A DNA stretch of 37,221 bases from assembly GCF_002050515.1 (NCBI RefSeq), contig NZ_LTAY01000034.1, positions 1 to 37,221 on the forward strand. Direction: 5' to 3'. Below the pieces are notes generated by a model. The model saw only the letters and a list, made by a program, of their open reading frames with translations, ran no database searches and was not told where the DNA came from. Position numbers and translations under genes: made by a program. This document shows, piece after piece, positions 7,013-16,466 of this stretch. Position 1 is the stretch's first letter. Each line of letters starts with the position of its first letter. Source of the DNA: Clostridium thermobutyricum DSM 4928. Lineage in GTDB: Bacteria > Bacillota > Clostridia > Clostridiales > Clostridiaceae.

Positions 7013-7942
7013 ATGAGAAATAGAATTTGTGACGTGTTAAATATAGAATATCCAATTTTACAAGGAGGGATGGCTTGGATTGCTGATTCTTCATTAGCAG
7101 CTGCTGTAAGTGAGGCAGGAGGATTAGGAATTATAACAGGAACAGCTCCAATAGATTGGATAAGAGAAGAAGTTAGAAAAGTTAAAGAGATTACAGATAA
7201 ACCATTTGGAGTAAATATAATGTTAATGTCTGATCATGCAGATGAAGTTGCTAAATTAGTCTGTGAAGAAAAAGTTCCAGTAGTAACAACAGGAGCAGGT
7301 AGTCCAGGAAAGTATATGGAAATGTGGAAAGAACATGGAATAAAAGTTATTCCAGTAGTAGCTTCAGTAGCTCTTGCGAGAAGAATGGAAAAAATGGGGG
7401 CAGATGCAATAATAGCAGAAGGAACAGAATCAGGAGGACATGTAGGACAATTAACAACAATGACTTTAATACCACAAGTTGTTGATTCTGTAAGTATACC
7501 TGTAATCGCAGCAGGGGGAATAGGAGATGGAAGAGGTGTAGCAGCGTCATTTATGTTAGGAGCATCAGGAGTTCAAATAGGAACAAGATTTTTAGTAGCA
7601 AAAGAATGTACTGTACACCAAAATTATAAAGATAAAGTTTTAGCAGCTAAAGATATAGATACAGAAGTAACTGGGAGATCAACAGGACATCCAGTTAGAG
7701 TTTTAAAAAATAAATTATCAAGGCAATATATGAAACTTGAAAAAGAAAATGCAAATATAGAAGAGTTAGAAGAGTTAGGAAGAGGATCTCTTCCTAGAGC
7801 AGCTAAAGATGGAGATGTAGTTACAGGATCAGTAATGGCAGGACAAATATCAGGACTTATTAATAAAGAACAAACATGTAAAGAAATAGTTGAAGATTTA
7901 ATAAATGGAGCAAAAAGTTTAATTAAAGACTTGGAGGGCTAA
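7013..7942 (+). CDS. fabK: Enoyl-ACP reductase II (FMN-dependent)
   Basis: FabK does the last reduction of each elongation cycle, trans-2-enoyl-ACP to acyl-ACP, using FMN and NAD(P)H. The 309-residue TIM-barrel protein has ILQGGMAWIADSSLAAAVSEAGGLGII at its start, the AEGTESGGHVG loop with His143 (His144 in S. pneumoniae FabK), and AAGGIGDGRGVAA plus GASGVQIGTRFL for FMN phosphate binding. It belongs to the nitronate monooxygenase superfamily, but the operon settles the role. No fabI is seen in the window. GGAGG precedes the ATG. FabK enzymes are insensitive to triclosan. Confidence 0.95.
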   Translation: MRNRICDVLNIEYPILQGGMAWIADSSLAAAVSEAGGLGIITGTAPIDWIREEVRKVKEITDKPFGVNIMLMSDHADEVAKLVCEEKVPVVTTGAGSPGKYMEMWKEHGIKVIPVVASVALARRMEKMGADAIIAEGTESGGHVGQLTTMTLIPQVVDSVSIPVIAAGGIGDGRGVAASFMLGASGVQIGTRFLVAKECTVHQNYKDKVLAAKDIDTEVTGRSTGHPVRVLKNKLSRQYMKLEKENANIEELEELGRGSLPRAAKDGDVVTGSVMAGQISGLINKEQTCKEIVEDLINGAKSLIKDLEG

Positions 7943-7944
7943 TT

Positions 7945-8883
7945 ATGGGAAAGATAGGTTTTCTTTTTTCTGGGCAAGGTGCACAGACAATAGGAATGGG
8001 AGAAGATTTATTTAAAAATAGAGAAGAATGTAAAAATGTCTTTAAAAGTGGAGAAAATTTATTAAATATGGATATATTAAATAAAATGTTTAATGGTGAT
8101 GAAGAAACACTTAAAAAGACTAGTATAGCTCAACCTGCAATAGTTTTAACTTCTTTAGCAGCAGCTGAGGCTTTAAAAAATGAAGGAATAGAATGTGATT
8201 ATTCATGCGGATTAAGTCTTGGAGAGTATACAGCTTTAATACACAGTAGAGTTATATCTTTTGAAGATGGAATAAAGCTTGTAAAAGAGCGTGGAAGAAT
8301 AATGGAAGAAGCCGGAATAAAAGTAAAAGGTAAAATGGCAGCTGTTTTAAAATTAAAAGAGGATAAAGTTGAAGAATTAGTTAATAGATGTAAAGAATTT
8401 GGAATTATAGAAGTAGCAAATTATAATTGTCCAGGACAAATTGTTATAGGAGGAGAAAGTGATCCTATTGATAAGAGTATTGAAATTGTAAAAGAACTTG
8501 GAGGAATGGCTATTCCTTTAAAGGTTAGTGGAGCTTTCCATACCTCTCTTTTAAAAGAAGCAAGTGAAGAATTTTATGATTATATAGAAAAAGTAAGATT
8601 TAATGAAATAGATGAAAAAATATATTCAAATTTGAAAGGTAACTTATATGTCAAAGAAGATAATATAAAAAATATACTTAAAAATCATATGGTTAAACCA
8701 GTTTATTTTGAAAAAATAATAAGGGATATGATTTTAAAAGGAGTAGATATTTTTATTGAAATAGGTCCTGGAAAAACACTTACTGGCTTTGTAAAAAAAA
8801 TAGATAGAAAAGTGAAAGTATTAAATGTATATGATATAGAAAGTTTAAATAATTGTATAAAAATTATTAAACAATATGATTAA
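7945..8883 (+). CDS. fabD: Malonyl-CoA:ACP transacylase
   Basis: FabD moves malonyl from CoA to ACP to supply the condensing enzymes. The 312-residue protein has the GQGAQ oxyanion loop (residues 10-14), the nucleophile Ser91 in GLSLGEY, and His199 in GAFHTSLL. IGPGKTLTGFVKKI near the C-terminus is also typical. It starts two bases after the fabK stop, using GGAGG inside the end of fabK, so the two are probably translationally coupled. Confidence 0.95.
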   Translation: MGKIGFLFSGQGAQTIGMGEDLFKNREECKNVFKSGENLLNMDILNKMFNGDEETLKKTSIAQPAIVLTSLAAAEALKNEGIECDYSCGLSLGEYTALIHSRVISFEDGIKLVKERGRIMEEAGIKVKGKMAAVLKLKEDKVEELVNRCKEFGIIEVANYNCPGQIVIGGESDPIDKSIEIVKELGGMAIPLKVSGAFHTSLLKEASEEFYDYIEKVRFNEIDEKIYSNLKGNLYVKEDNIKNILKNHMVKPVYFEKIIRDMILKGVDIFIEIGPGKTLTGFVKKIDRKVKVLNVYDIESLNNCIKIIKQYD

Positions 8884-8904
8884 TAGAAATAGTTGGAGGA
8901 ATTT

Positions 8905-9645
8905 ATGCTAAAAGGAAAAAATGCAATTGTAACAGGTGCAACAAGAGGAATTGGTAGAGAAATAGCAAAAAAATTAGCCGCTTTAGGTGTAAATATATTA
9001 ATAAATTATAGAAGTAATGATAAAGAGGCAGAAGAGTTAAAAATAGAATTAGAAAATATGGGAGTAACTGCTTTAGTTTATAAATGTGATATAAGTGATT
9101 TTGATGGTGTTCAAGATATGATTAACTTTGCAAAAGAATATTTTAGTAAAATAGATATTATGATAAATAACGCAGGAATAACTAAAGATACACTTGTATT
9201 AAGAATGAAAAAAGAAGATTTTAATTCAGTAATAGATGTAAATTTAAAAGGAGTATTTAACTGCATAAAAGGAATAACTCCAATTATGGTTAGACAAAGA
9301 GAAGGAAATATAATAAATCTTTCATCAGTAGTTGGAATAGTAGGAAATGCAGGGCAAGTAAATTACTCAGCCTCAAAGGCAGGAGTTATAGGAATGACTA
9401 AGTCATTAGCAAAAGAACTTGGAGGCAGAGGAATAAGAGTAAATGCAGTAGCTCCAGGATTTATAGAAACAGATATGACTTATGCATTAGGAGATAAATT
9501 TAAAGATGAGGCTAAAAAATCAATTCCATTAAAGAGACTTGGAGAAGCTAAAGATGTAGCAAATTTAGTAGCATTTTTAGCTTCAGAAGAATCATCATAT
9601 ATAACTGGGCAAGTTATAAATGTTGATGGTGGAATGGTAATGTAG
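8905..9645 (+). CDS. fabG: 3-oxoacyl-ACP reductase
   Basis: FabG reduces 3-oxoacyl-ACP with NADPH. The 246-residue classical SDR has the TGATRGIG cofactor loop, NNAG (about 88-91), and the catalytic Ser141, Tyr154 and Lys158 (LSSVVG, NYSASK). The C-terminal SSYITGQVINVDGGMVM is diagnostic. The ATG at 8905 is preferred; an in-frame TTG at 8893 is part of the ribosome binding region (GGAGG at 8895). Length and motifs match E. coli FabG with a three-residue offset. Confidence 0.95.
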   Translation: MLKGKNAIVTGATRGIGREIAKKLAALGVNILINYRSNDKEAEELKIELENMGVTALVYKCDISDFDGVQDMINFAKEYFSKIDIMINNAGITKDTLVLRMKKEDFNSVIDVNLKGVFNCIKGITPIMVRQREGNIINLSSVVGIVGNAGQVNYSASKAGVIGMTKSLAKELGGRGIRVNAVAPGFIETDMTYALGDKFKDEAKKSIPLKRLGEAKDVANLVAFLASEESSYITGQVINVDGGMVM

Positions 9646-9659
9646 TGGAGGAAAAAGTA

Positions 9660-10895
9660 ATGAATAGAAGAGTTGTAGTAACAGGTATGGGGGCTTTAAC
9701 ACCTATAGGAAATAATGTAGAAGAATTTTGGAAGAATGCCAAAGAAGGAAAAAATGGTATAGATTTTATAACTTTATATAATAATGATGAAACAACAGTT
9801 AAAATTGCTGGAGAAGTAAAAGGATTTGATCCAGTTGAAGCAGTAGGAAAAAAAGAAAGTAAAAGGTTAGATAGATTTTCACAATTTGCATTAGCAGCAG
9901 CAGATGAAGCTATAAAAAGTGCAAATTTAGATTTAGATACTCTTGATAGAGATAGAATTGGGGTTATGATTGGATCAGGAATTGGTGGATTCCAAACAAT
10001 AGAAAATGAAGTAGCGAAAATGACAAAAAATCCTGATGGAAGAGTAAGTCCATTTTTTATTCCTATGTCTATAGTAAATATGGCATCAGGAAATATTTCA
10101 ATTAAATATGGATTAAGAGGACCTTCATTAGCTGTTGTTACGGCTTGTGCTACAGGAACTAATTGTATAGGAGATGCTTTTAGAGAAATTAAACATGGAT
10201 ATGCAGATATAATGCTTGCAGGAGGAGTAGAAGCTCCTATAACTAAAGTTTCAGTAGGAGGATTTAGTAGTTTAAAAGCTTTAAATACTTCTAATGATCC
10301 AAAAAGAGCTTCAATACCTTTTGATAAAGAAAGAAGTGGATTTGTAATGGGAGAAGGAGCTGGTATATTAGTTCTTGAATCTCTTGAATCTGCACAGAAA
10401 AGAGGAGCTAATATTTTATGTGAAATAGTAGGATATGGAACAACTTGTGATGCATATCATATTACTTCACCAGATCCAGAGGGAAATGGTGCTTCAAAAG
10501 CTATTCTTTTAGCAATAGAAGAAGCTGGAATAGAAAAAGAAGATGTTTCTTATATAAATGCTCATGGAACATCAACTCCTTTAAATGATAAATTTGAAAC
10601 AAATGCAATTAAAAAAGCTTTTGGAGATTTTGCATATAAAATACCAATATCATCAACAAAGTCAATGACAGGACATCTTTTAGGAGCTGCTGGTGGTGTT
10701 GAAGCTATAGTTTGTGTAAAATCAATACTAGATAACTATATACTACCAACAATTGGATATGAAAATAAAGATGAAGATTGTGATTTAGATTATGTTCCTA
10801 ATGAAGGAAGACAATGTGAAGTTAAGTGTGCATTAACAAATTCATTAGGATTTGGCGGACACAATGCAACTTTATTATTTAAAAAGTGGATGTAA
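9660..10895 (+). CDS. fabF: 3-oxoacyl-ACP synthase II
   Basis: FabF carries out chain-elongating condensations with malonyl-ACP. The 411-residue protein has the Cys-His-His set: Cys163 in VTACATGTN, His in NAHGTSTPLND and His in KSMTGHLLGAAGG. The GFGGHNATLLF ending is typical. The ATG at 9660 follows GGAGG; an in-frame GTG at 9645 lies in that ribosome binding site and overlaps the fabG stop, so it is rejected. Its position directly after fabG is the common Firmicute order. Confidence 0.95.
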   Translation: MNRRVVVTGMGALTPIGNNVEEFWKNAKEGKNGIDFITLYNNDETTVKIAGEVKGFDPVEAVGKKESKRLDRFSQFALAAADEAIKSANLDLDTLDRDRIGVMIGSGIGGFQTIENEVAKMTKNPDGRVSPFFIPMSIVNMASGNISIKYGLRGPSLAVVTACATGTNCIGDAFREIKHGYADIMLAGGVEAPITKVSVGGFSSLKALNTSNDPKRASIPFDKERSGFVMGEGAGILVLESLESAQKRGANILCEIVGYGTTCDAYHITSPDPEGNGASKAILLAIEEAGIEKEDVSYINAHGTSTPLNDKFETNAIKKAFGDFAYKIPISSTKSMTGHLLGAAGGVEAIVCVKSILDNYILPTIGYENKDEDCDLDYVPNEGRQCEVKCALTNSLGFGGHNATLLFKKWM

Positions 10896-10910
10896 GAATA
10901 GGGAGAAGTT

Positions 10911-11411
10911 ATGGATATTAAGGAAATAAAAGAATTAATAGAATTAATTAATTCTTCAGATATAGCGTATTTAGAAATAGAAACTAATGATGGACGTATA
11001 AAAATGGATAAATCATTAACTAGAAATTTAGTTTCTGATAATAGTAGTAAATCTGTTACTTATATAGAAGAAAAAGAAGAAATTAAAAGAAATGAAAATA
11101 AAAAAGAATCTGCAAAAGAATTAGTAGAAGAAATTGAAAAGGATAAGGAAACTTTTAATAATTTAGAAGGAATAATTATAACTTCACCAATGGTTGGAAC
11201 ATTCTATTCAGCTTCATCACCAGATGGTGATCCATTTGTAAAAATTGGAGATAAAGTTAAATCTGGAGATGTTTTATGTATAATAGAAGCTATGAAGTTA
11301 ATGAATGAAATAGAAAGCGAATTTAATGGTGAAGTAATAGAAGTTTTAGTTAAAGATGGAGATATGGTTGAGTATGGCACACCTATTTTCAAAATTAAGG
11401 AGGTTAAATAA
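10911..11411 (+). CDS. accB: Biotin carboxyl carrier protein of acetyl-CoA carboxylase
   Basis: AccB carries carboxybiotin between AccC and AccA/AccD. The 166-residue protein has an N-terminal helical segment (residues 1-35), a long Lys/Glu-rich flexible linker (about 45-85) and a C-terminal biotinyl domain. Lys129 in [10 protein letters not shown] is the biotinylation site. [21 protein letters not shown], which includes the thumb of bacterial BCCPs, is present. The linker is charged rather than Ala/Pro-rich. AGGGAGAAG precedes the ATG. Confidence 0.95.
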   Translation: MDIKEIKELIELINSSDIAYLEIETNDGRIKMDKSLTRNLVSDNSSKSVTYIEEKEEIKRNENKKESAKELVEEIEKDKETFNNLEGIIITSPMVGTFYSASSPDGDPFVKIGDKVKSGDVLCIIEAMKLMNEIESEFNGEVIEVLVKDGDMVEYGTPIFKIKEVK

Positions 11412-11413
11412 TT

Positions 11414-11836
11414 ATGATGAATATAAAAGAAATAAAAGAAATTTTACCTCATAGATATCCATTTCTTCTTGTTGATAGAATAACAGAAATTGAAGAAGGG
11501 AAAAGCATAAAAGGATATAAAAATGTAACTGCGAATGAAGAGTTTTTTAATGGCCATTTTCCAAGTGAGCCAGTTATGCCAGGAGTGTTAATATTAGAAG
11601 CAATAGCTCAAGTAGGAGCAGTAGCTTTATTAAGTAAAGATGAATTTAAAGGAAAAATACCACTTTTTGCTGGAGCAGATAAAGTAAGATTTAGACAAAA
11701 AGTAGTTCCAGGAGATAAATTAGAATTAAGTTGTGAAATAATAAAACTTAGAGGTCCAGTAGGAATAGGAAAAGGTATAGCAAGTGTTGATGGAAAAAAG
11801 GTTTGTGAGGCAGAGATAATGTTTGCAATAGGATAG
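11414..11836 (+). CDS. fabZ: 3-hydroxyacyl-ACP dehydratase
   Basis: FabZ dehydrates 3-hydroxyacyl-ACP to trans-2-enoyl-ACP. The 140-residue hot-dog protein has [13 protein letters not shown] at its N-terminus and the catalytic His48 ([14 protein letters not shown]) and Glu62 (LILEAIAQ). Two ATGs occur in a row at 11414; the first has better spacing to AAGGAGG (11397-11403). No fabA-type isomerase or fabM is seen in this operon, so how unsaturated acids are made is not visible here. Confidence 0.95.
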   Translation: MMNIKEIKEILPHRYPFLLVDRITEIEEGKSIKGYKNVTANEEFFNGHFPSEPVMPGVLILEAIAQVGAVALLSKDEFKGKIPLFAGADKVRFRQKVVPGDKLELSCEIIKLRGPVGIGKGIASVDGKKVCEAEIMFAIG

Positions 11837-11846
11837 GTGAATTTTT

Positions 11847-13205
11847 ATGTTTAAAAAAGTTTTAATAGCAAATAGAGGAGAAATAGCAGTAAGAATAATA
11901 AGAGCATGTAGAGAATTAGGGATAGGAACAGTTGCTGTTTATTCAGATATTGATAAAGAAGCACTTCATGCTCAAATTGCAGATGAAGCAGTATGTATTG
12001 GGGGATATATGGCTAAAGATAGTTATCTTAATATAACTAATATATTAAGTGCATGTGTTCTTACAGGGGCTGATGCTATACATCCAGGTTTCGGTTTTCT
12101 ATCAGAAAATGCGAAATTTGCTAAAATGTGCAAAGAATGTAACATAAAATTTATAGGACCTGATTATGAATCAATTGAATTAATGGGAAACAAAGCTCGT
12201 GCTAGAGAAATAATGCAAAGTGCAAATGTACCTGTTGTTCCTGGGTTTGAAGGAAAAATAAAAGATTTAAATCATGCTAGAGAAATTGCTGAAGAAATAG
12301 GATATCCAGTTATAATAAAAGCTTCTGCTGGAGGCGGAGGAAAAGGAATAAGAATAGCTTATAACTTAGAAGAATTTGAAAAAGGATATAATACTGCTAA
12401 ATCAGAAGCAATGGCATGTTTTGGAGATGATACATTATACATTGAAAAATTTATAGAAAATCCTAGGCATATTGAATTTCAAATATTAGGAGATAATTAT
12501 GGAAATGTAATTCATTTAGGTGAAAGAGAATGTTCTCTCCAAAGAAAAAATCAAAAGGTCCTAGAAGAAGCTCCATCTTCTATTATTGATAATGAACTAA
12601 GAAATAAAATGGGGGAGATTGCTAAAAATGCAGCTAAAGCTGTAAATTATAAAAATGCAGGAACAATTGAATTCTTGGTTGACAAAGATAAAAATTTTTA
12701 TTTTATGGAAATGAATACGCGAATACAAGTAGAACATCCAATAACTGAAATGGTTACTGGGATAGATATTGTTAAAGAACAGCTTAAAATAGCTAGTGGT
12801 AAAGAATTATCTTATAAACAAGAAGATATAAAGATAAAAGGTCATGCTATTGAATGTAGAATTAATGCCGAAGAGCCAAATTTTGATTTTAGACCATGTC
12901 CTGGAAAGATAACAGAATTATATCTTCCTGGAGGTTTTGGTGTAAGATTAGATTCAGCTATATATTGTGGATATAAAATTCCACATTGCTATGATTCAAT
13001 GATAGGTAAGCTTATTGCATATGGAAATAATAGAAATGAGGCTATTATGAGAATGAAAAGAGCATTAAGTGAATTTGGAGTTGGAGGAGTAAAAACAAAT
13101 ATAGAATTTCAATATTGGTTATTAGAAACAGAAGAATTTTTAAATGGCGATTATCATACTGGTTTTTTAGGAAATAAGTTGAAGGAAAAAATGGAGAAAA
13201 TATAG
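11847..13205 (+). CDS. accC: Acetyl-CoA carboxylase, biotin carboxylase subunit
   Basis: AccC carboxylates biotin on AccB using ATP and bicarbonate. The 452-residue ATP-grasp protein opens with [20 protein letters not shown], has [14 protein letters not shown], the glycine-rich ATP loop [14 protein letters not shown], and [19 protein letters not shown] with metal and catalytic residues. Length matches the family. TAG at its end is followed at once by the ATG of accD, so translation is probably coupled. Confidence 0.96.
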   Translation: MFKKVLIANRGEIAVRIIRACRELGIGTVAVYSDIDKEALHAQIADEAVCIGGYMAKDSYLNITNILSACVLTGADAIHPGFGFLSENAKFAKMCKECNIKFIGPDYESIELMGNKARAREIMQSANVPVVPGFEGKIKDLNHAREIAEEIGYPVIIKASAGGGGKGIRIAYNLEEFEKGYNTAKSEAMACFGDDTLYIEKFIENPRHIEFQILGDNYGNVIHLGERECSLQRKNQKVLEEAPSSIIDNELRNKMGEIAKNAAKAVNYKNAGTIEFLVDKDKNFYFMEMNTRIQVEHPITEMVTGIDIVKEQLKIASGKELSYKQEDIKIKGHAIECRINAEEPNFDFRPCPGKITELYLPGGFGVRLDSAIYCGYKIPHCYDSMIGKLIAYGNNRNEAIMRMKRALSEFGVGGVKTNIEFQYWLLETEEFLNGDYHTGFLGNKLKEKMEKI

Positions 13206-14078
13206 ATGCTTAAAGATTTATTTAGTAAGAAAAAAAGTTATGGAACAATTAAAAATGTAAATAGTGATATAAAAGAATCACAACCAAATATTCCATCAGG
13301 TATGTGGGATAAATGTGAAAATTGTAATTCAATAATATACCACGAAGACTTAAAGCAAAATAATTATGTATGTAATAAATGTAATCACCATTTTAAACTT
13401 AGAGCTTATGATAGAATAAAAATGTTTCTAGATGAGGATAGTTTTCATGAGCTTTATAAAGAGTTAAGCACAAGAAATCCTTTAGATTTTAAAGGCTATG
13501 AAGAAAAATTAGATAAAGCCCATAAAAATACTGAAAGTAGTGAAGCAGTTGTAACAGGGATAGGAATTTTAAATGGAGTAAAAGTTGCAATAGGAATTAT
13601 GGATAGCTACTTTATGATGGGAAGTATGGGAACTGTAGTTGGTGAAAAACTTACTCGTTTAATAGAAAAAGCTACAACTGATAAATTACCACTTATAATA
13701 TTTACAGCTTCAGGTGGAGCTAGAATGCAAGAAGGAATATTTTCTCTTATGCAAATGGCAAAAGTTAGTGCTGCCTTAGCAAGGCATAGTGATGCAGGAC
13801 TTTTGTATATCACAATTTTAACTTATCCAACTACTGGTGGAGTTACTGCTAGTTTTGCGATGGAAGGTGATATAATTCTTAGTGAACCTAAAGCTCTTAT
13901 TGGTTTTGCAGGAAGAAGAGTTATAGAAAATACAATAAAACAAATTTTACCTGAAGATTTTCAAACAGCAGAATTTTTGTTAGAAAAAGGTTTTGTTGAT
14001 AAAATAGTAGAAAGAAAAGATTTAAGAACTTGTGTGTATAAAATACTAAAAATTCATGGAGGTAAGAGATATGAATAG
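13206..14078 (+). CDS. accD: Acetyl-CoA carboxylase carboxyltransferase subunit beta
   Basis: AccD and AccA form the carboxyltransferase that makes malonyl-CoA. The 290-residue protein has the N-terminal zinc ribbon Cys37, Cys40, Cys56 and Cys59, followed by the crotonase-like carboxyltransferase core with [39 protein letters not shown] and GFAGRRVIE. All four zinc ligands are present. The ATG abuts the accC stop with no gap; the ribosome binding site would lie in the Lys-coding A-rich end of accC (GGAGAAAA). Confidence 0.95.
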   Translation: MLKDLFSKKKSYGTIKNVNSDIKESQPNIPSGMWDKCENCNSIIYHEDLKQNNYVCNKCNHHFKLRAYDRIKMFLDEDSFHELYKELSTRNPLDFKGYEEKLDKAHKNTESSEAVVTGIGILNGVKVAIGIMDSYFMMGSMGTVVGEKLTRLIEKATTDKLPLIIFTASGGARMQEGIFSLMQMAKVSAALARHSDAGLLYITILTYPTTGGVTASFAMEGDIILSEPKALIGFAGRRVIENTIKQILPEDFQTAEFLLEKGFVDKIVERKDLRTCVYKILKIHGGKRYE

Positions 14079-14874
14079 AGGATTAATAAAAACTATGTCT
14101 CCATGGGAAAAAGTAAATGTAGCTAGACATAAAGATAGACCTACAGGAGAATTTTATATAAATAACATCTTTGAAGATTTTATAGAATTTCATGGTGATA
14201 GAAATTTTGGAGATGATAAAGCTATAATAGGTGGAATAGCATTATTAGATGGTAAGCCAGTTACTGTTATATCTATAACTAAAGGTGGAAATACAAAAGA
14301 AAATTTAATAAGAAATTTTGGAATGCCAAAGCCAGAAGGATATAGAAAAGCTTTAAGATTAATGAAACAAGCTGAGAAATTTAATAGACCTGTAATATGT
14401 TTAGTTGATACTTCAGGAGCTTTTTGCGGAGTTGAAGCAGAAGAAAGAGGGCAAGGGCAAGCGATAGCTCTTAATCTTCTTGAAATGAGCAAACTTAAAA
14501 CTCCTATAATATCATTAATAACTGGTGAAGGTGGAAGCGGTGGAGCTTTGGCTTTATCTCTTGGAGATTCTATAGGAATGTTAGAACATTCAATTTATTC
14601 AGTTCTTTCACCAGAAGGTTTTGCATCTATACTTTGGAAAGATGGAAGTAAAATGAAAGAAGCAGCTGAAGTAATGAAAATAACAGCACAAGATTTAATG
14701 GGATATGGAATTATAGATTTTATAGTTAAAGAGCCAAATGGAGGAGCACACAAAAATCCAATTAAAATGGCTAATTGTATAAAAAAAGCTATAATTTCAG
14801 AATTAAATAAAATTAGTTCATTAAATATAGATGAACTATTAAATAAAAGATATTCTAAATTTAGAAAGTATTAA
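14071..14874 (+). CDS. accA: Acetyl-CoA carboxylase carboxyltransferase subunit alpha
   Basis: The second half of the carboxyltransferase. The 267-residue protein has LARHKDRP-like [52 protein letters not shown] and the oxyanion-type [13 protein letters not shown]. It lacks the longer N-terminal extension of the E. coli protein, as expected in Firmicutes. The ATG at 14071 follows GGAGGT and overlaps the accD stop by eight bases; an in-frame ATG at 14056 is part of that ribosome binding region. It is the last gene of the operon. Confidence 0.95.
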   Translation: MNRGLIKTMSPWEKVNVARHKDRPTGEFYINNIFEDFIEFHGDRNFGDDKAIIGGIALLDGKPVTVISITKGGNTKENLIRNFGMPKPEGYRKALRLMKQAEKFNRPVICLVDTSGAFCGVEAEERGQGQAIALNLLEMSKLKTPIISLITGEGGSGGALALSLGDSIGMLEHSIYSVLSPEGFASILWKDGSKMKEAAEVMKITAQDLMGYGIIDFIVKEPNGGAHKNPIKMANCIKKAIISELNKISSLNIDELLNKRYSKFRKY

Positions 14875-14881
14875 TTGTAAG

Positions 14882-14921
14882 AATATTCATAATAGAACTT
14901 TTCTATTATGAATATTTTTTT
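14882..14921 (+). terminator. Terminator of the fatty-acid operon
   Basis: AATATTCATAATAG (14882-14895) pairs perfectly with CTATTATGAATATT (14903-14916) and runs into a T-tract. It lies seven bases after the accA stop. Confidence 0.9.
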
Positions 14922-15017
14922 GAAAAATATTTTTATTAAATAAGAATTATAGTATTGAATTATATAAATGGTTTTGTTAAAGTATTTCTATATTATTTGG
15001 AAAGAAGGAATTTGTTT

Positions 15018-15431
15018 ATGTACATAGTTTTTGGAAATAAAATAATAGATTCAAAAGAAATTGAAGATATTATAAGAGAAAATACAGATTTTAATATTTT
15101 AAAGGATATGAGTAAAGGGACTAAAAGAGAAGATATGGCTGCTTTTAACCTTAGTATAAGTGTAGATTATTTAAATTCATTAATAAGTGAAACTTGTAAT
15201 ATAGATGAATTAACTGAAGATGAATTATTTGAAGAATATTTAGCATTATCAGAAGAACTTGGAGTAGATATTGAAGAGTATTTACCAGAATACAGCAAAA
15301 TAAAATTTAAAGCATATAAATGGGATTTATCAGAAAATGCTATAAATTGTATTGTTGCAATTGGAAATATGGAAGTTAGAGAAAATAAAATGCTTGATAT
15401 TATAAGAAGATTAGAAAGTCAAGTTGAATAG
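15018..15431 (+). CDS. Uncharacterised acidic protein
   Basis: Not recognised with certainty. A 137-residue acidic cytoplasmic protein starting MYIVFGNKIIDSKEIEDII, with no signal peptide or membrane segment. It is rich in Glu and Asp (for example ELTEDELFEEYLALSEEL) and looks mainly helical. The ATG at 15018 is chosen because AAGGAA lies about 8 bases upstream; an in-frame codon at 14955 would add a hydrophobic 21-residue extension with no ribosome binding site. No catalytic motif is visible. It stands between the fatty-acid operon terminator and another unknown gene. Confidence 0.7.
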   Translation: MYIVFGNKIIDSKEIEDIIRENTDFNILKDMSKGTKREDMAAFNLSISVDYLNSLISETCNIDELTEDELFEEYLALSEELGVDIEEYLPEYSKIKFKAYKWDLSENAINCIVAIGNMEVRENKMLDIIRRLESQVE

Positions 15432-15491
15432 TTCTATAAAAAGAAATTTTAAAATATATTAATATAAATCAATATGAATTTATGAGGATTT

Positions 15492-15752
15492 ATGATAATA
15501 AAAGCTATCGTAGTACCAACACCTAATAGAATAAAAAAGAGATTTAAAGAGAGTATTACTAAAGATGAGATTTTTTTATATAGTTTAATATTAGGAGGAA
15601 TAGGAGTAATAAGCTTATCAGATATAGAGTTTAAAGGGTTACCTATTTTCGGACTAACATATTGTGGATTGGCCTACAGTTTTTTAAAGAATGTAGATGA
15701 AGAAATATTGAAAGAAATATTAAAAAATTACTATTTAATGGGACGATTATAG
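15492..15752 (+). CDS. Uncharacterised 86-residue protein
   Basis: Not recognised. It begins MIIKAIVVPTPNRIKKRFKE, has a hydrophobic, Gly-rich stretch at about residues 29-42 (LYSLILGGIGVISL) and a second weak one at about 48-64, and ends in a charged helix. It could be membrane-associated, but the segments are short. TGAGGATTT precedes the ATG. It follows the acidic unknown protein by 60 bases with no terminator between, so they may be co-transcribed. A bulged hairpin follows the stop. Confidence 0.6.
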   Translation: MIIKAIVVPTPNRIKKRFKESITKDEIFLYSLILGGIGVISLSDIEFKGLPIFGLTYCGLAYSFLKNVDEEILKEILKNYYLMGRL

Positions 15753-15783
15753 CAAATGAGAAATTAAAAAATTTCTCATTGCT
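15752..15783 (+). terminator. Hairpin after the 86-residue gene
   Basis: GCAAATGAGAAATT and AATTTCTCATTGC form a stem with one bulged A. No T-tract follows. Its 3' arm overlaps the -35 box of the next promoter. Confidence 0.45.
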
Positions 15784-15807
15784 TAGTCTTATTTATTAAT
15801 GTATAAT
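15779..15807 (+). promoter_or_regulatory. Promoter of the GNAT acetyltransferase gene
   Basis: TTGCTT (15779-15784), 17 bases, TATAAT (15802-15807). The predicted start near 15814 leaves a leader of about 38 bases. Confidence 0.65.
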
Positions 15808-15851
15808 TAGTCTGTTTCTAAACAAATGAAATAAATATATGAGGTGGAGAG

Positions 15852-16343
15852 TTGAAGTACATTATTAGAGAAATGGAAAATAAAGATTGGAAGTCTGTTG
15901 AAAGGATTTATGGGGATGGAATAAAAAGTGGTGCAACTTTTCAAAATAAAGTTCCAACCTTTGAATTTTGGGACTCTGTATATTTAAAAAAATGTAGATT
16001 AGTAATTTGTGAAGATGATGAAGTCATTGGATGGACAGCAGTAAGACATATATCACCTAGAGAAGCTTATAATGGAGTTGTTGAATTAAGCATATACATA
16101 GATAAAGATTACAAAGGTAGAGGTGTTGGAGGCGCTTTATTAAATGCTCTTGTAAAAAAGACAGAAGAAGAAGGCATATGGAGTATACAAGCTGTAATAA
16201 TAAGAAACAATAAAGGGAGTCTTAGATTACATGAGAAATGTGGATTTAGAACTATAGGAATAAGAGATAGAGTTGCTAGAATGCCCGATGGAACATGGAT
16301 GGATGTAGTCTTAATGGAAAGAAGAAGTAAAATAATATTTTAA
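15852..16343 (+). CDS. GNAT-family N-acetyltransferase (phosphinothricin acetyltransferase-like)
   Basis: A 163-residue GNAT protein that would transfer acetyl from acetyl-CoA to an amino group. The acetyl-CoA loop is YKGRGVGGALLNAL. The C-terminal pattern IIRNNKGSLRLHEKCGFRTIGIRDRVARMPDGTWMDVVLMER is that of the phosphinothricin/methionine sulfoximine acetyltransferase branch (YwnH/MddA type). True substrate in the cell is unknown; such proteins may detoxify amino-acid analogues. The start is a TTG at 15852 with GAGGTGGAG just upstream. It has its own promoter and terminator. Confidence 0.85.
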   Translation: MKYIIREMENKDWKSVERIYGDGIKSGATFQNKVPTFEFWDSVYLKKCRLVICEDDEVIGWTAVRHISPREAYNGVVELSIYIDKDYKGRGVGGALLNALVKKTEEEGIWSIQAVIIRNNKGSLRLHEKCGFRTIGIRDRVARMPDGTWMDVVLMERRSKIIF

Positions 16344-16349
16344 TTTATT

Positions 16350-16389
16350 AAAAGCCTAAGGATTTTAAAAGACACCTTAGAGCTTTTTT
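16350..16389 (+). terminator. Intrinsic terminator after the acetyltransferase gene
   Basis: AAAAGCCTAAGG pairs with CCTTAGAGCTTTT with a small bulge, followed by a T-tract. Confidence 0.82.
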
Positions 16390-16466
16390 ATTGTCTATAA
16401 TATTTGAATATATAAAATTATAAGGTAGAATATAGTTTATGAAGTAAAATAAATGAGGTGAATAAA

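Noticed and set aside
15812..15823. TGTTT-CT-AAACA dyad near the start point of the acetyltransferase gene
   Set aside because: Short and in AT-rich sequence; no matching regulator can be named, so not called as an operator.
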